Positions 16,422 to 28,495 are shown, counted from the stretch's first letter. The stretch is DNA of 64,000 nt from Citrobacter freundii (GCF_029717145.1 NZ_CP099222.1:434001-498000), one strand, 5' to 3'. Notes: generated by a model from the letters alone, not told the origin. Translations and numbers: made by a program.

Positions 16422-18389
16422 ATGGGCATTTTCTCCATTGCCAATCAGCATATCCGCTTTGCGTTAAAACTGGCATGCGCCATTGTGCTGGCGCTGTTCG
16501 TTGGCTTTCATTTTCAGCTTGAGACCCCGCGCTGGGCGGTGTTGACCGCAGCGATTGTGGCAGCAGGCCCCGCTTTTGCGGCGGGCGGAGAACCTTATTC
16601 GGGTGCGATCCGCTATCGTGGGATGCTGCGTATTATCGGGACGTTTATCGGCTGTATTGCGGCACTGGTAATTATCATCAGCATGATCCGTGCGCCGCTG
16701 CTGATGATCCTCGTGTGTTGTGTCTGGGCCGGTTTTTGTACCTGGATCTCTTCGCTGGTGAAGATCGAGAACTCCTATGCCTGGGGGCTTTCGGGTTATA
16801 CGGCGCTGATTATCGTCATTACTATCCAGGCTGAGCCTCTGCTGACACCGCAATTTGCCCTCGAGCGCTGCAGCGAGATTGTGATCGGTATTGTCTGCGC
16901 AATTGTTGCTGATCTGCTCTTTTCTCCCCGCTCGGTGAAACAAGAAATTGACGTTGAACTGGACAGCCTTCTGGTGGCGCAGTATCGACTTATGCAACTG
17001 TGTATTAAGCATGGTGACAGCGAAGAAGTGGACAAAGCCTGGGGCGATTTAGTTCGTCGGACTGCGGCGCTGGAAGGCATGCGCAGTAACCTGAATATGG
17101 AGTCCTCACGCTGGGGGCGCGCCAACCGCAGGCTCAAAGCGCTGAACACGCTGTCACTGACGTTGATTACCCAATCCTGTGAAACCTATCTTATCCAGAA
17201 CACGCGGCCCGAACTGATTACGGATACCTTCCGTGAACTGTTCGATACGCCGGTAGAAACCGTGCAGGATGTGCATAAACAACTGAAGCGCATGCGCCGG
17301 GTGATGGTCTGGACCGGCGAGCGCGAAACGCCGGTGACCCTTTATAGTTGGGCCAGTGCGGCAACCCGTTACCTGCTGCTGAAACGTGGGGTGGTTAGCA
17401 ACACGAAAATCAGCGCTACGGAAGAAGAGATCCTGCAGGGCGAGCCGGTGGTGAAAGTGGAATCCGCCGAACGCCACCATGCGATGGTCAACTTCTGGCG
17501 CACCACGCTGTCCTGCGTGCTGGGCACCTTGTTCTGGCTGTGGACTGGCTGGACGTCAGGTAGCGGCGCAATGGTGATGATTGCGGTGGTGACCTCACTG
17601 GCGATGCGTTTACCCAACCCGCGGATGGTGGCAATCGACTTTATTTACGGCACGCTGGCGGCGTTACCGCTGGGTGCGCTCTACTTTCTGGTTATCATCC
17701 CCAATACGCAGCAAAGTATGTTGTTACTGTGCCTGAGCCTGGCAGTGCTGGGGTTCTTTCTGGGCATCGAGGTTCAGAAGCGACGTCTGGGCTCAATGGG
17801 CGCGCTGGCCAGTACCATTAACATCATCGTGCTGGATAACCCGATGACCTTCCACTTTAGTCAGTTCCTCGACAGTGCGCTTGGGCAGATTGTCGGATGC
17901 GTGTTGGCGTTTCTGGTGATCTTACTGGTGCGTGATAACTCGCGTGACAGAACCGGTCGTGTGCTGCTTAATCAGTTCGTGTCGGCGGCGGTTTCAGCGA
18001 TGACCACCAATGTGGTTCGCCGCAAAGAAAACCATCTCCCGGCGCTTTACCAGCAGCTCTTTTTGCTGATGAACAAATTCCCCGGTGACCTGGCGAAGTT
18101 TCGTCTGGCGCTGACGATGATCATCGCACACCAGCGTCTGCGCGATGCACCAGTACCGGTAAACGAGGATTTATCCGCCTTTCACCGTCAGCTGCGACGT
18201 ACTGCCGATCACATCATATCCGCAGGGAACGACGACAAACGCCGACGCTACTTTAGCCAATTGCTGGAGGAGCTTGATGTCTATCAGGAGAAGTTAACCC
18301 TCTGGCAAGCGCCGCCTCAGGTGACGGAGCCGGTGAAGCGACTCACCGGCATGCTCCACAAGTATCAGCATGCCTTGACCAGCAGTTGA
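16422..18389 (+). CDS. aaeB: Aromatic carboxylic acid efflux pump AaeB (FUSC family)
   Basis: AaeB is the inner-membrane transporter of the AaeAB system and belongs to the fusaric-acid-resistance (FUSC/PET) family. The 655-residue protein shows two blocks of membrane segments (about 15-165 and 360-510), each followed by a large cytoplasmic domain, the internal-repeat layout of the family. The substrate range is inferred from E. coli AaeB. It is the last gene of the operon and is followed by a good intrinsic terminator at 18397-18425. Confidence 0.95.
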   Translation: MGIFSIANQHIRFALKLACAIVLALFVGFHFQLETPRWAVLTAAIVAAGPAFAAGGEPYSGAIRYRGMLRIIGTFIGCIAALVIIISMIRAPLLMILVCCVWAGFCTWISSLVKIENSYAWGLSGYTALIIVITIQAEPLLTPQFALERCSEIVIGIVCAIVADLLFSPRSVKQEIDVELDSLLVAQYRLMQLCIKHGDSEEVDKAWGDLVRRTAALEGMRSNLNMESSRWGRANRRLKALNTLSLTLITQSCETYLIQNTRPELITDTFRELFDTPVETVQDVHKQLKRMRRVMVWTGERETPVTLYSWASAATRYLLLKRGVVSNTKISATEEEILQGEPVVKVESAERHHAMVNFWRTTLSCVLGTLFWLWTGWTSGSGAMVMIAVVTSLAMRLPNPRMVAIDFIYGTLAALPLGALYFLVIIPNTQQSMLLLCLSLAVLGFFLGIEVQKRRLGSMGALASTINIIVLDNPMTFHFSQFLDSALGQIVGCVLAFLVILLVRDNSRDRTGRVLLNQFVSAAVSAMTTNVVRRKENHLPALYQQLFLLMNKFPGDLAKFRLALTMIIAHQRLRDAPVPVNEDLSAFHRQLRRTADHIISAGNDDKRRRYFSQLLEELDVYQEKLTLWQAPPQVTEPVKRLTGMLHKYQHALTSS

Positions 18390-18396
18390 AAGTGAG

Positions 18397-18425
18397 AAAC
18401 CGGCGCTAAAAACGTCGGTTTTTTT
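18397..18425 (+). terminator. Intrinsic terminator after aaeB
   Basis: Inverted repeat AAACCGGCG ... CGTCGGTTT followed by a run of T residues, 8 bp after the aaeB stop codon. Confidence 0.8.
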
Positions 18426-18506
18426 ATGGCTATACTTACCTGATGTGTGGGAATCCCTGCATAGAGAGAGCCTGTAGAGCGACTGGCGTTGGGATGGTAG
18501 CTATAG

Positions 18507-18785
18507 ATGAACATCTATACATTTGATTTTGACGAGATTGAAGAACAGGGTGATTTCTTCCGCGAGTTTACGCGGGCATTCGGCCTTGCTCGGGAAAAGG
18601 TAAGCGATCTCGATTCGCTGTGGGAGGTGGTGATGGGCGACGTTCTACCTCTGCCGCTGGAGATTGAGTTTGTCCATTTACCGGACAAACAACGCCGACG
18701 CTACGGAGCGCTGATTTTGCTGTTTGATGAAGCAGAAGAAGAGCTGGAAGGGCAATTACGCTTTAACGTCCGTCATTCAATGTAA
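18507..18785 (+). CDS. yhcO: Barstar-family protein YhcO
   Basis: YhcO is a 92-residue acidic protein of the barstar (barnase inhibitor) fold family. The conserved pattern is visible: an N-terminal strand ([11 protein letters not shown]), a central helix-rich region ([11 protein letters not shown]) and an acidic C-terminal segment ([14 protein letters not shown]). Barstar relatives inhibit secreted or intracellular RNases by masking the active site; no barnase-like RNase gene is adjacent here, so its target is unknown. It is convergent with yhcN, with terminator hairpins between them. Confidence 0.88.
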   Translation: MNIYTFDFDEIEEQGDFFREFTRAFGLAREKVSDLDSLWEVVMGDVLPLPLEIEFVHLPDKQRRRYGALILLFDEAEEELEGQLRFNVRHSM

Positions 18786-18790
18786 GGCAT

Positions 18791-18837
18791 AAAAAAGCCC
18801 CCGACAGGCGGGGGCAAGTCGTCTCGGACCAGACGAC
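18791..18837 (-). terminator. Tandem hairpins, terminator of yhcN
   Basis: Read on the minus strand, the stem GCCCCCG/CGGGGGC is followed by TTTTTT, a typical intrinsic terminator just downstream of yhcN. A second perfect 7-bp stem (GTCGTCT/AGACGAC, 18818-18837) lies between it and the yhcN stop. Both are in the yhcO-yhcN convergent gap. Confidence 0.8.
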
Positions 18838-18843
18838 GAGGGT

Positions 18844-19110
18844 TTATTTGTACAGTTCAGCGGTTGCGTGCCAATGCGCGCCTTCACGCAGTTCGGTCAC
18901 GCGGTAGCTGCTGGCGCCTGCTTTTTCAGCTTTGGCGACGATTTCCTGACGCATATCCATCGGTGAGCTGCCAATCTGAGAAACAGAGATGGTACCCATG
19001 GATTGCAAATTCTGTGCTTCTTGTGTGTTCACCTGATTAACCGCCGCACTGGCGCCAAAAGAGAGAACGGAAAGAAGGCTTAAGGTTGCAACAGTCGTTT
19101 TGATTTTCAT
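18844..19110 (-). CDS. yhcN: Periplasmic stress protein YhcN (YdgH/BhsA/McbA family)
   Basis: YhcN is a small secreted protein of the DUF1471 (YdgH/BhsA/McbA-like) family, linked in E. coli to resistance to acid and hydrogen peroxide. The 88-residue precursor has a signal peptide (MKIKTTVATLSLLSVLSFGASAA, cleavage probably after residue 22-23), then a compact domain with SVSQIGSSPMDMRQE and a C-terminal HWHATAELYK that fits the family. It is a monocistronic gene, with an AT-rich upstream region. The exact molecular activity of the family is unknown. Confidence 0.92.
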   Translation of the reverse strand: MKIKTTVATLSLLSVLSFGASAAVNQVNTQEAQNLQSMGTISVSQIGSSPMDMRQEIVAKAEKAGASSYRVTELREGAHWHATAELYK

Positions 19111-19485
19111 GATATTTACCTCGTCGAATTCTTTTATTGGGGTCTTCGTTTCGTGACCCTCATCACAAAATCAAGTATACACTAATCACTCAATAAATTA
19201 ATACCACGCTAATGGTTTCTGCTGTAATTAAGTGTTAAGAAATGTGGTTTTAATAACTTATTGGAATTAAAAACGCATAATTGAACTCATTATTTTAAAA
19301 AAATACAGTAAATTCATGGTGATAGTTAATTTCGCAATTTGTGCGTTTATAATTCGATGTATTCACTGTGTGAATGTTTTTGGATAGTGAAACGCACTAT
19401 TTGTTAAATGGCAGGCAGAGGAAAAGAGTGGTCAGGAGTCGGAAAGAAAGGTTTTTCCCCGCCACGTGATGCGACGGGGAGGGGA
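19111..19485. other. Intergenic region yhcN-argR (no gene seen)
   Basis: These 375 bp lie between the yhcN start and the argR 3' end. The part next to yhcN is very AT-rich, with several runs of A or T, and must hold the yhcN promoter. The part next to argR holds an imperfect CCCCG-rich inverted repeat (about 19457-19479) that could act as an argR 3' structure but has no T-run on the argR strand. I find no convincing coding sequence. Confidence 0.6.
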
Positions 19486-21328
<1,843 letters not shown>

Positions 21329-21337
21329 CGCGACAAG

Positions 21338-21427
21338 AGGCCGGATGCCGGACGGCGGTGTAAATACCTTATCCGGCCTACGGTCAGCGTGTATTTGTAG
21401 GCCTGATAAGCGTAGCGCCATCAGGCA
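21338..21427. repeat. REP pair (BIME) after mdh
   Basis: Two REP units in the mdh-degS convergent gap: GAGGCCGGATGCCGGACGGC paired with TTATCCGGCCTAC, and GTAGGCCTGATAAGCG paired with CGCCATCAGGCA. Confidence 0.85.
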
Positions 21428-21458
21428 TTACGTGCTAAGTCCCTACGATATCGCCTAA

Positions 21459-21495
21459 TAAAAACCGGAGCTAATTCAAATTGCTCCGGTTTTTT
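21459..21495. terminator. Bidirectional terminator between mdh and degS
   Basis: Perfect stem AAAAACCGGAGC ... GCTCCGGTTTTT with A-rich and T-rich flanks, so it can end transcripts from mdh (plus) and from degS (minus). Confidence 0.85.
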
Positions 21496-21520
21496 ATGGT
21501 AAGTGGGGGGAGGCGTGATG

Positions 21521-22588
21521 TTAATTGGTGGCCGGGTATTCCTGAATGGTGACCTGCAACGTTAACTGTTTATCATCACGCATCACGACGACGGAGATCA
21601 CTGAGCCTGGGCGAATTTCCGCTACCTGATCCATGGTCTCCAGCGCAGAGACGGCCGGTTTATTATTGACCGAGATAATCAGATCGTTAACCTGAATGCC
21701 TGCTTGTGCCGCCGGGCCATCCGGGGAGACTTCGTTAACCACAATCCCCTGAATTTGATCCATTCCGCCGCCCTGCGCGTGCAGTGGCGCAATCTCGCGA
21801 CCGCTAATCCCGATATACCCGCGAATGACGCGACCATCACGAATCAGCTTATCCATAATCTTGGTTGCTAACTGGAACGGAATAGCAAAGCCGATCCCTT
21901 CCGGCGTTTCGCCATCGTTGCTCTTATCAAACGACAGGGTGTTAATGCCCATCAGCTCACCCAGCGAGTTGACCAGCGCCCCGCCGGAGTTGCCGTGGTT
22001 GATAGAGGCGTCCGTTTGCAGAAAGTTTTGCCGTCCCGTGGGATTCAGGCCAATACGACCGGTGGCGCTGATGATCCCCTGAGTAATGGTTTGCCCGAGG
22101 TTGTACGGGTTCCCGATAGCAAGAACGACGTCGCCAATGTGCGGTATCCGTTTGTTGTTGATAGGGATTGTGGGCAGCCCACCAGAGGCGTTGATTTTCA
22201 GCACCGCCAGGTCAGTCAGGGTATCGGAGCCGACCAGCAGCGCTTCAAACACGCGTCCATCCTGCAGAGCGACGATGATTTGGTCGGCATCATTAATCAC
22301 GTGTTTGTTGGTGATGATATAGCCGCGCTGATCCATGATAACGCCGGAGCCGAGCGTGCGGATCTCTAGCTGGTTATGCGTCGTGCTGTTCATACTGCGG
22401 TTATACACGTTAACAACGGCGGGGGCGGCACGACGAACCGCCGGGTTATAGCTGGCAGGCGTTTCATCAGCACTGTCAAACTGGGGTGCTGTAAGCGTAT
22501 TAATTTTGCGCAGAGAGGGCATCGCGGCCAGCAGAATGGCGCCGACGATTAAACCAATCGCGACCGAACGTAAAAGCTTCACAAACAT
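21521..22588 (-). CDS. degS: Site-1 protease DegS
   Basis: DegS is an inner-membrane-anchored HtrA-type serine protease that senses misfolded porin C-termini and makes the first cut in RseA, starting the sigma-E envelope stress response. The 355-residue protein has one N-terminal membrane anchor (about 5-25, VAIGLIVGAILLAAM), a trypsin-like domain with triad H96, D126 and S201 (HGNSGGA), and a single PDZ domain from about 260. It follows degQ on the same strand with 89 bp between them; that gap holds a strong hairpin. Sequence and numbering equal E. coli DegS. Confidence 0.97.
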   Translation of the reverse strand: MFVKLLRSVAIGLIVGAILLAAMPSLRKINTLTAPQFDSADETPASYNPAVRRAAPAVVNVYNRSMNSTTHNQLEIRTLGSGVIMDQRGYIITNKHVINDADQIIVALQDGRVFEALLVGSDTLTDLAVLKINASGGLPTIPINNKRIPHIGDVVLAIGNPYNLGQTITQGIISATGRIGLNPTGRQNFLQTDASINHGNSGGALVNSLGELMGINTLSFDKSNDGETPEGIGFAIPFQLATKIMDKLIRDGRVIRGYIGISGREIAPLHAQGGGMDQIQGIVVNEVSPDGPAAQAGIQVNDLIISVNNKPAVSALETMDQVAEIRPGSVISVVVMRDDKQLTLQVTIQEYPATN

Positions 22589-22637
22589 GATAGCGGCGTC
22601 ATTAAAAAGGGGAACGGCAGCAGCATATCACGAGTTT

Positions 22638-22669
22638 ACCGGACATCACACGGTGGGCTGATGTCCGGT
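22638..22669. repeat. Perfect 11-bp inverted repeat between degQ and degS
   Basis: ACCGGACATCA (22638-22648) and its exact complement TGATGTCCGGT (22659-22669) are separated by 10 bp. It lies just after the degQ stop codon. There is no adjacent T-run on the minus strand, so it is probably a 3' stability structure or processing site rather than a classical intrinsic terminator. Confidence 0.7.
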
Positions 22670-22677
22670 CTACCAGC

Positions 22678-24045
22678 TTAACGCAGGAGCAGATAGATAT
22701 TCTCGTTACCGCGTACCACCTGCAACGCGATGATCGACGGTTTCGCTTCCAGCACCTTGCGCATTTCGGCAATGGAGTTCACGCGATCGCGGTTTACACC
22801 GATGATAACGTCATCTTTGTGCAGACCGGCTTGCGCGGCTGGGCTGCTTTTTTCGACGTTATCAATCTTGATGCCTTTAGTGCCGTCTTTTAACTGACCG
22901 TCGCTAAGCGTTGCACCTTGTAACGCCGGGGCGATCATTTCCGCACTGGCGGACGACGACGTGCTGGTATCCAGTGTGACTTCCACCTCCAGCGGCTTAC
23001 CGTTACGTAGCAGGCCCAGTTTAACCTTGGTGCCCGGTTCAGTGGTGGCAATACGCGAACGTAACTCGGCAAAACTGTTCAGCGGCTTGCCGTTGAGGCT
23101 GGTAATGACGTCACCGGATTTCACGCCCGCCTTCGCGGAGCCGGAGTTCGGCAGCACTTCGCTAACAAACGCGCCGCGCTGCACATCCAGCTTGAACGCT
23201 TTGGCGATGTCGGCGGTCATTTCCGTCCCTTTAATACCCAACAGGCCGCGTTTGATTTCGCCAAACTGCATTAACTGCTGCGCCAGCGTGCGCGCCATGT
23301 TGCTGGGAATGGCAAAGCCAATGCCGATACTGCCGCCGCCCGGTGCCAGAATGGCGGTGTTAATACCGATCAATTCACCATTCAGATTAAGCAGCGCGCC
23401 ACCGGAGTTACCCCGGTTAATGGACGCATCGGTCTGAATAAAGTTTTCCAGACCTTCCAGATTCAGGCCGCTGCGACCCAATGCCGAGACGATGCCGGAG
23501 GTTGCCGTTTGCCCCAGCCCGAACGGGTTACCGACGGCGACGGCAAAATCACCCACGCGGAGTTTGTCGGAGTCGGCGATGGCAATTTGTGTCAGGTTGC
23601 TAGGGTGCTGGATTTGCAGCAGGGCGATATCGCTCTGATCGTCGCTACCAATCAGCTTGGCGTCAAACTCGCGACCGTCGTTGAGCTGGATACTGATCTT
23701 CTGTGCCTGATTAATAACGTGGTTATTGGTTAGCACGTAGCCTTTGGCTGCGTCGATGATGACTCCTGAACCCAGGCCTTCGAACGGTTGTGACGGCTGA
23801 TCGGGTAGGTCATCGCCAAAAAATTTTTTGAATTCTTCCGGGACTTTCTGCCCCTGCGCGGCGGTACCTTCGACCCTCACGCTCACGACCGCAGGTAACA
23901 CTTTCTCCAGCATTGGTGCGAGGCTGGGGAGTGCGGCTTGACCGGGAACCTGGCCGGGTATCGACGCAATGGCCTGAAACGGCGCCGAGAGAGTTAACCC
24001 GACACTTAACGCTAATGCACTCAACAGCTGGGTTTGTTTTTTCAT
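22678..24045 (-). CDS. degQ: Periplasmic serine endoprotease DegQ
   Basis: DegQ is a soluble HtrA-family protease/chaperone in the periplasm. The 455-residue precursor starts MKKQTQLLSALALS and has a signal peptide ending near QAIA (residue 27). The protease domain carries the triad H109, D139 and S214 (RGNSGGA) and is followed by two PDZ domains (about 255-345 and 370-450). The ATG at 24045 gives the family length; an upstream in-frame ATG 14 codons earlier would spoil the signal peptide. It lies upstream of degS, and both can be transcribed separately in E. coli. Confidence 0.97.
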   Translation of the reverse strand: MKKQTQLLSALALSVGLTLSAPFQAIASIPGQVPGQAALPSLAPMLEKVLPAVVSVRVEGTAAQGQKVPEEFKKFFGDDLPDQPSQPFEGLGSGVIIDAAKGYVLTNNHVINQAQKISIQLNDGREFDAKLIGSDDQSDIALLQIQHPSNLTQIAIADSDKLRVGDFAVAVGNPFGLGQTATSGIVSALGRSGLNLEGLENFIQTDASINRGNSGGALLNLNGELIGINTAILAPGGGSIGIGFAIPSNMARTLAQQLMQFGEIKRGLLGIKGTEMTADIAKAFKLDVQRGAFVSEVLPNSGSAKAGVKSGDVITSLNGKPLNSFAELRSRIATTEPGTKVKLGLLRNGKPLEVEVTLDTSTSSSASAEMIAPALQGATLSDGQLKDGTKGIKIDNVEKSSPAAQAGLHKDDVIIGVNRDRVNSIAEMRKVLEAKPSIIALQVVRGNENIYLLLR

Positions 24046-24213
24046 TGATCCTGCTCTCGTACCTTGAGTAAACGGAAGATGATTCAAAACAGTTTGATGT
24101 TATTGAATTTTCGGTTTGGTCACAATGCGGCTAACGACTAAATAATAGCTGGGACGGGAAGAGAAGCGGAGGGCGCAATTGCTGCGCCCAATAAATTTCT
24201 TAACGATGTGCAG

Positions 24214-24612
24214 TTAGTCGCGCTTTGCGCCACTACGCAGCAGGCCGGAGGCCCCTTCGGAATAGTCGCGTGGCATCTGAACCGGTGCCTGATCGTTGCC
24301 TGCTTCAGACTCTGCCAGACGGTTACGGAACGGGTTGGATTCTGGCGACATACCCGGCAGCAGGTTGCTGGAACTTTTTGCCATATGTTGGTAGATCTGA
24401 CGATAGTCGTCGGCCATGTTATCCAGTAGCTCAGCGCTGCGGGCAAAGTGGCTTACCAGCTCTTCACGATACTCTTCCAGCTCAGCTTTGTTTTTTTCCA
24501 GTTCGTACTGCAATGCCTGCTGTTGGCGTAATTTACGATTACCAAAACGCATGGCTACGGCACCAATAATGATACCGACGACTAACCCAATTAGCGCATA
24601 TTCCCAGGTCAT
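24214..24612 (-). CDS. zapG: Cell division / envelope protein ZapG (YhcB)
   Basis: ZapG (YhcB, DUF1043) is an inner-membrane protein with roles in envelope biogenesis and division; deletion in E. coli causes shape and antibiotic-sensitivity defects. The 132-residue product has one N-terminal membrane segment (YALIGLVVGIIIGAVAM, about 4-20) followed by a long cytoplasmic coiled coil (about 24-90, rich in E, K, L, Q) and a flexible C-terminal tail ending GAKRD. The ATG at 24612 (MTWEYAL) was preferred over one two codons upstream by family length. It is divergent from zapE. Confidence 0.93.
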   Translation of the reverse strand: MTWEYALIGLVVGIIIGAVAMRFGNRKLRQQQALQYELEKNKAELEEYREELVSHFARSAELLDNMADDYRQIYQHMAKSSSNLLPGMSPESNPFRNRLAESEAGNDQAPVQMPRDYSEGASGLLRSGAKRD

Positions 24613-24804
24613 GAACATCTCCCGTTGTCTTGTGTTTCCGTAGGGTGTTGGCTTTAGGCTCCATGCCTGCGCCTGATTATGCCACTATAACCGCTAATCC
24701 CGTAGAAGTGGAATCCCGACTTTATATCGCGTAGTGTAGAACGGCCTTTTTTTCGTCAACCGTGAGCGACGGCACATCGATTCTCAAGGAATAACAATAA
24801 CATC

Positions 24805-25932
24805 ATGCAAAGCTTTTCCCCGACATCGCGTTACCTGCAGGCCCTCAACGACGGCAGTCATCAACCCGACAACGTACAGCAAGAGGCAGTGAATCGACTG
24901 GATATTATTTTCCAGGAACTGACTGCCCCAGCCCGTCCTGCGTTGCAGGAGAGTGGGCTGATTGCTCGCTTTAGCAAATTTTTGGGTAAACGTGAACCGA
25001 CGGAGAGCACGCCGGTGCGTGGTCTGTATATGTGGGGGGGCGTGGGGCGCGGGAAAACCTGGCTGATGGACCTTTTCTACCATAGCCTGCCGGGCACGCG
25101 TAAACAGCGTTTGCACTTTCACCGCTTTATGCTGCGCGTACATGAAGAGTTGACCGCCCTGCAAGGGCAAAGCGACCCGCTGGACGTGATTGCCGACCGC
25201 TTTAAGGCAGAAACCGACGTGCTGTGCTTTGATGAGTTTTTTGTCTCGGATATCACCGATGCGATGCTACTCGGTGGATTAATGAAAGCGCTGTTCGCCC
25301 GCGGCATCACGCTCGTGGCGACATCCAATATTCCGCCTGATGACCTGTACCGCAATGGTCTGCAACGTGCCCGCTTTCTTCCGGCGATTGAGGCTATTAA
25401 ACAGTACTGCGACATCATGAATGTGGATGCCGGAGTTGATTACCGTCTGCGTACGTTAACCCAGGCGCATTTATGGTTATCGCCGCTGAATGATGAAACC
25501 CAACGGCAGATGGATAAGCTGTGGCTGGCGTTAGCGGGAAGCAAAAGTGAACATGCGCCGACGCTTGAGATAAATCATCGCCCGATGCAGACACTGGCCG
25601 TCGAAAACCAAACGCTGGCCGTCTCGTTTACTACCCTGTGCGTCGATGCCCGCAGTCAGCACGACTATATTGCGCTATCGCGCCTGTTTCACACTGTGTT
25701 GCTCTCTGACGTCCCAGTGATGACGCCGTTGATGGAGAGCGAAGCACGCCGCTTTATCGCGCTGGTAGATGAGTTCTACGAACGCCACGTCAAGCTGGTG
25801 GTGAGTGCGGCAGTTCCTTTATATGAGATCTACCGGGGAGAGCGCCTAAAGTTTGAATTCCAGCGCTGTTTGTCGCGTTTGCAGGAGATGCAAAGCGAAG
25901 AGTATCTGAAGCGCGAACATTTAGCCGGTTAA
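24805..25932 (+). CDS. zapE: Cell division AFG1-like ATPase ZapE
   Basis: ZapE (YhcM) is a P-loop ATPase of the AFG1 family that associates with the Z-ring and destabilises FtsZ polymers under stress, such as high temperature or low oxygen. The 375-residue protein has Walker A GGVGRGKT at 78-85, Walker B VLCFDEFF near 140, and a sensor region VATSNIPPDDLY. It has the same length as E. coli ZapE. It stands alone, divergent from zapG and upstream of the rplM promoter. Confidence 0.95.
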   Translation: MQSFSPTSRYLQALNDGSHQPDNVQQEAVNRLDIIFQELTAPARPALQESGLIARFSKFLGKREPTESTPVRGLYMWGGVGRGKTWLMDLFYHSLPGTRKQRLHFHRFMLRVHEELTALQGQSDPLDVIADRFKAETDVLCFDEFFVSDITDAMLLGGLMKALFARGITLVATSNIPPDDLYRNGLQRARFLPAIEAIKQYCDIMNVDAGVDYRLRTLTQAHLWLSPLNDETQRQMDKLWLALAGSKSEHAPTLEINHRPMQTLAVENQTLAVSFTTLCVDARSQHDYIALSRLFHTVLLSDVPVMTPLMESEARRFIALVDEFYERHVKLVVSAAVPLYEIYRGERLKFEFQRCLSRLQEMQSEEYLKREHLAG

Positions 25933-25980
25933 ACCCATCGCAAATCACATAAAGGGGTCGATCTTTGACCCTGACTTCTC

Positions 25981-26115
25981 TATAATCTTGCGACCCCACG
26001 TTACGAGAGAGTTTTTTTCCCAAAACTTTCTATGTGCCGGCATAGGCTATTCGAAGGGGTAGGTTTGCTGGACAATGTCGTGTGAACCTCAACTGACAAA
26101 ACGTTTGGGTGTTCA
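25981..26115 (+). promoter_or_regulatory. rplM promoter -10 and structured leader
   Basis: A perfect -10 element TATAAT is at 25981-25986, with only weak -35 candidates upstream. It begins a leader of roughly 160 nt before rplM. The leader contains GTGAAC (26082-26087) and GTTCAC (26110-26115), able to close a hairpin. In E. coli the rplM leader is the target of autoregulation by L13, so this structure is a candidate for that site. The -10 is seen; the regulatory role is inferred. Confidence 0.6.
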
Positions 26116-26126
26116 CCAACGTGTAA

Positions 26127-26579
<453 letters not shown>

Positions 26580-26591
26580 TCGGGATTATAG

Positions 26592-26987
<396 letters not shown>

Positions 26988-27301
26988 TTGGTTTCTGCTT
27001 CGGCAGATTGCAATTTGCGAAAAAACCCGCCTCGGCGGGTTTTTTTATGGATTTTTACCCGCGAATAAGCACGGTAATCTGCTGATTGCCACCTCTTTTT
27101 TCCCATTTCCAGAATCGACTCACCACAAAGGTCACAAAATCTGGTAAACTATCATCCAATTTTCTGCCCAAATGTGCGGTATTGTTCATTTTTTGTTTGT
27201 ATTTTGAACAGCAATGGCTTTCCGAATCTGGGTGACATCACTTCTGGCTGGCCACCTGGTGGCTGGTAGCAGTAAAATTCTTAATATACCTGGAGGTTTT
27301 C
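26988..27301. other. rpsI-sspA intergenic region
   Basis: These 314 bp hold the rpsI terminator and the sspA promoter and leader. Within the leader is the short perfect inverted repeat GCCACC-T-GGTGGC (27251-27263), about 40 bp upstream of the sspA start. No open frame here looks real. Confidence 0.55.
27020..27047 (+). terminator. Intrinsic terminator after rpsI
   Basis: AAAAAACCCGCC-TC-GGCGGGTTTTTTT: a perfect GC stem with tetraloop-size loop and a T7 run, 33 bp after the rpsI stop codon. Confidence 0.92.
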
Positions 27302-27940
27302 ATGGCTGTCGCTGCCAACAAACGTTCGGTAATGACGCTGTTTTCTGGTCCTACTGACATCTATAGCCATCAGGTCCGCATTGTACTGGCGGAGAAAGGT
27401 GTTAGTTTCGAGATTGAGCATGTGGAGAAAGACAATCCACCTCAGGATCTGATCGACCTCAACCCGAATCAGAGCGTACCGACACTGGTGGATCGTGAGC
27501 TGACCCTATGGGAATCTCGCATCATTATGGAATACCTGGATGAGCGTTTCCCGCATCCGCCGCTGATGCCGGTTTACCCGGTTGCGCGTGGTGAAAGCCG
27601 CCTGTACATGCAGCGTATTGAAAAAGACTGGTATACGCTGATGAACGTCATCGTAAACGGTTCTGCTTCTGAAGCGGACGTCGCACGTAAGCGACTGCGC
27701 GAAGAGCTGCTGGCAATTGCGCCAGTGTTTAGTCAGAAACCGTATTTCCTGAGCGATGAGTTCAGCCTGGTAGACTGCTACCTGGCGCCGCTGCTGTGGC
27801 GTTTACCGCAGCTGGGTATTGAATTCAGCGGTGCTGGTTCGAAAGAGCTGAAAGGGTATATGACCCGCGTATTTGAACGTGACTCTTTCCTGGCTTCTCT
27901 GACTGAGCCTGAACGTGAAATGCGTCTGGGCCGGGGTTAA
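27302..27940 (+). CDS. sspA: Stringent starvation protein A
   Basis: SspA is an RNA polymerase-associated protein with a glutathione S-transferase fold. It lowers H-NS levels and supports stationary-phase acid tolerance, and is needed for P1 late transcription. The 212-residue product shows an N-terminal thioredoxin-like domain (about 10-90; PTDIYSHQVRIVLAEKGV) and a C-terminal helical domain including the surface-pocket region PHPPLMPVYPVARGESR. It heads sspAB, with 5 bp before sspB. GST-type catalysis is not expected in this family. Confidence 0.97.
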   Translation: MAVAANKRSVMTLFSGPTDIYSHQVRIVLAEKGVSFEIEHVEKDNPPQDLIDLNPNQSVPTLVDRELTLWESRIIMEYLDERFPHPPLMPVYPVARGESRLYMQRIEKDWYTLMNVIVNGSASEADVARKRLREELLAIAPVFSQKPYFLSDEFSLVDCYLAPLLWRLPQLGIEFSGAGSKELKGYMTRVFERDSFLASLTEPEREMRLGRG

Positions 27941-27945
27941 TCTGT

Positions 27946-28449
27946 ATGGATTTGCCACAGCTATCACCGCGCCGTCCGTATCTGCTGCGCGCATTCTATG
28001 AGTGGTTGTTAGACAACCAGCTCACGCCGCACCTGGTGGTGGATGTGACGCTTCCGGATGTGCAGGTTCCTATGGAATATGCGCGTGACGGGCAAATTGT
28101 TCTGAATATTGCTCCACGTGCAGTGGGCAACCTGGAACTGGCAAACGACGAAGTGCGTTTTAACGCGCGCTTTGGCGGTATACCACGTCAGGTTTCCGTG
28201 CCGCTGGCTGCTGTTCTGGCTATCTATGCCCGTGAAAACGGTGCAGGTACCATGTTCGAGCCAGAAGCGGCCTACGACGAAGATGTCGCCAGCTTAAATG
28301 ATGACGACAACGACACGTCCGGCTTTGAAAGCGAAACGGTCATGTCCGTCATTGATGGCGATAAGCCCGATCACGGTGATGACAACGACCCGGATGATAC
28401 GCCGCCACCTCCGCGTGGTGGGCGTCCGGCGCTACGCGTAGTGAAGTAA
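27946..28449 (+). CDS. sspB: ClpXP adaptor SspB
   Basis: SspB tethers ssrA-tagged proteins and RseA fragments to ClpXP. The 167-residue protein has the folded substrate-binding domain (about 1-110), an acidic flexible linker (DDDNDTSGFESE and following), and the short C-terminal ClpX-binding motif (RPALRVVK). This three-part layout is typical. It is the second gene of sspAB and shares a bidirectional terminator with the convergent dcuD. Confidence 0.97.
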   Translation: MDLPQLSPRRPYLLRAFYEWLLDNQLTPHLVVDVTLPDVQVPMEYARDGQIVLNIAPRAVGNLELANDEVRFNARFGGIPRQVSVPLAAVLAIYARENGAGTMFEPEAAYDEDVASLNDDDNDTSGFESETVMSVIDGDKPDHGDDNDPDDTPPPPRGGRPALRVVK

Positions 28450-28453
28450 AATC

Positions 28454-28479
28454 AAACAGGCCCTTGCGGGCCTGTTTTG
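28454..28479. terminator. Bidirectional terminator between sspB and dcuD
   Basis: AAACAGGCCC-TTGC-GGGCCTGTTT: a perfect 10-bp stem flanked by A-rich and T-rich sequence, positioned to end both the sspB (plus) and dcuD (minus) transcripts. Confidence 0.88.
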
Positions 28480-28495
28480 CTTTCTGTGCCAGCCA

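Noticed and set aside
19457..19479. argR terminator candidate
   Set aside because: The inverted repeat is imperfect and the adjacent homopolymer is A on the argR strand, not T.
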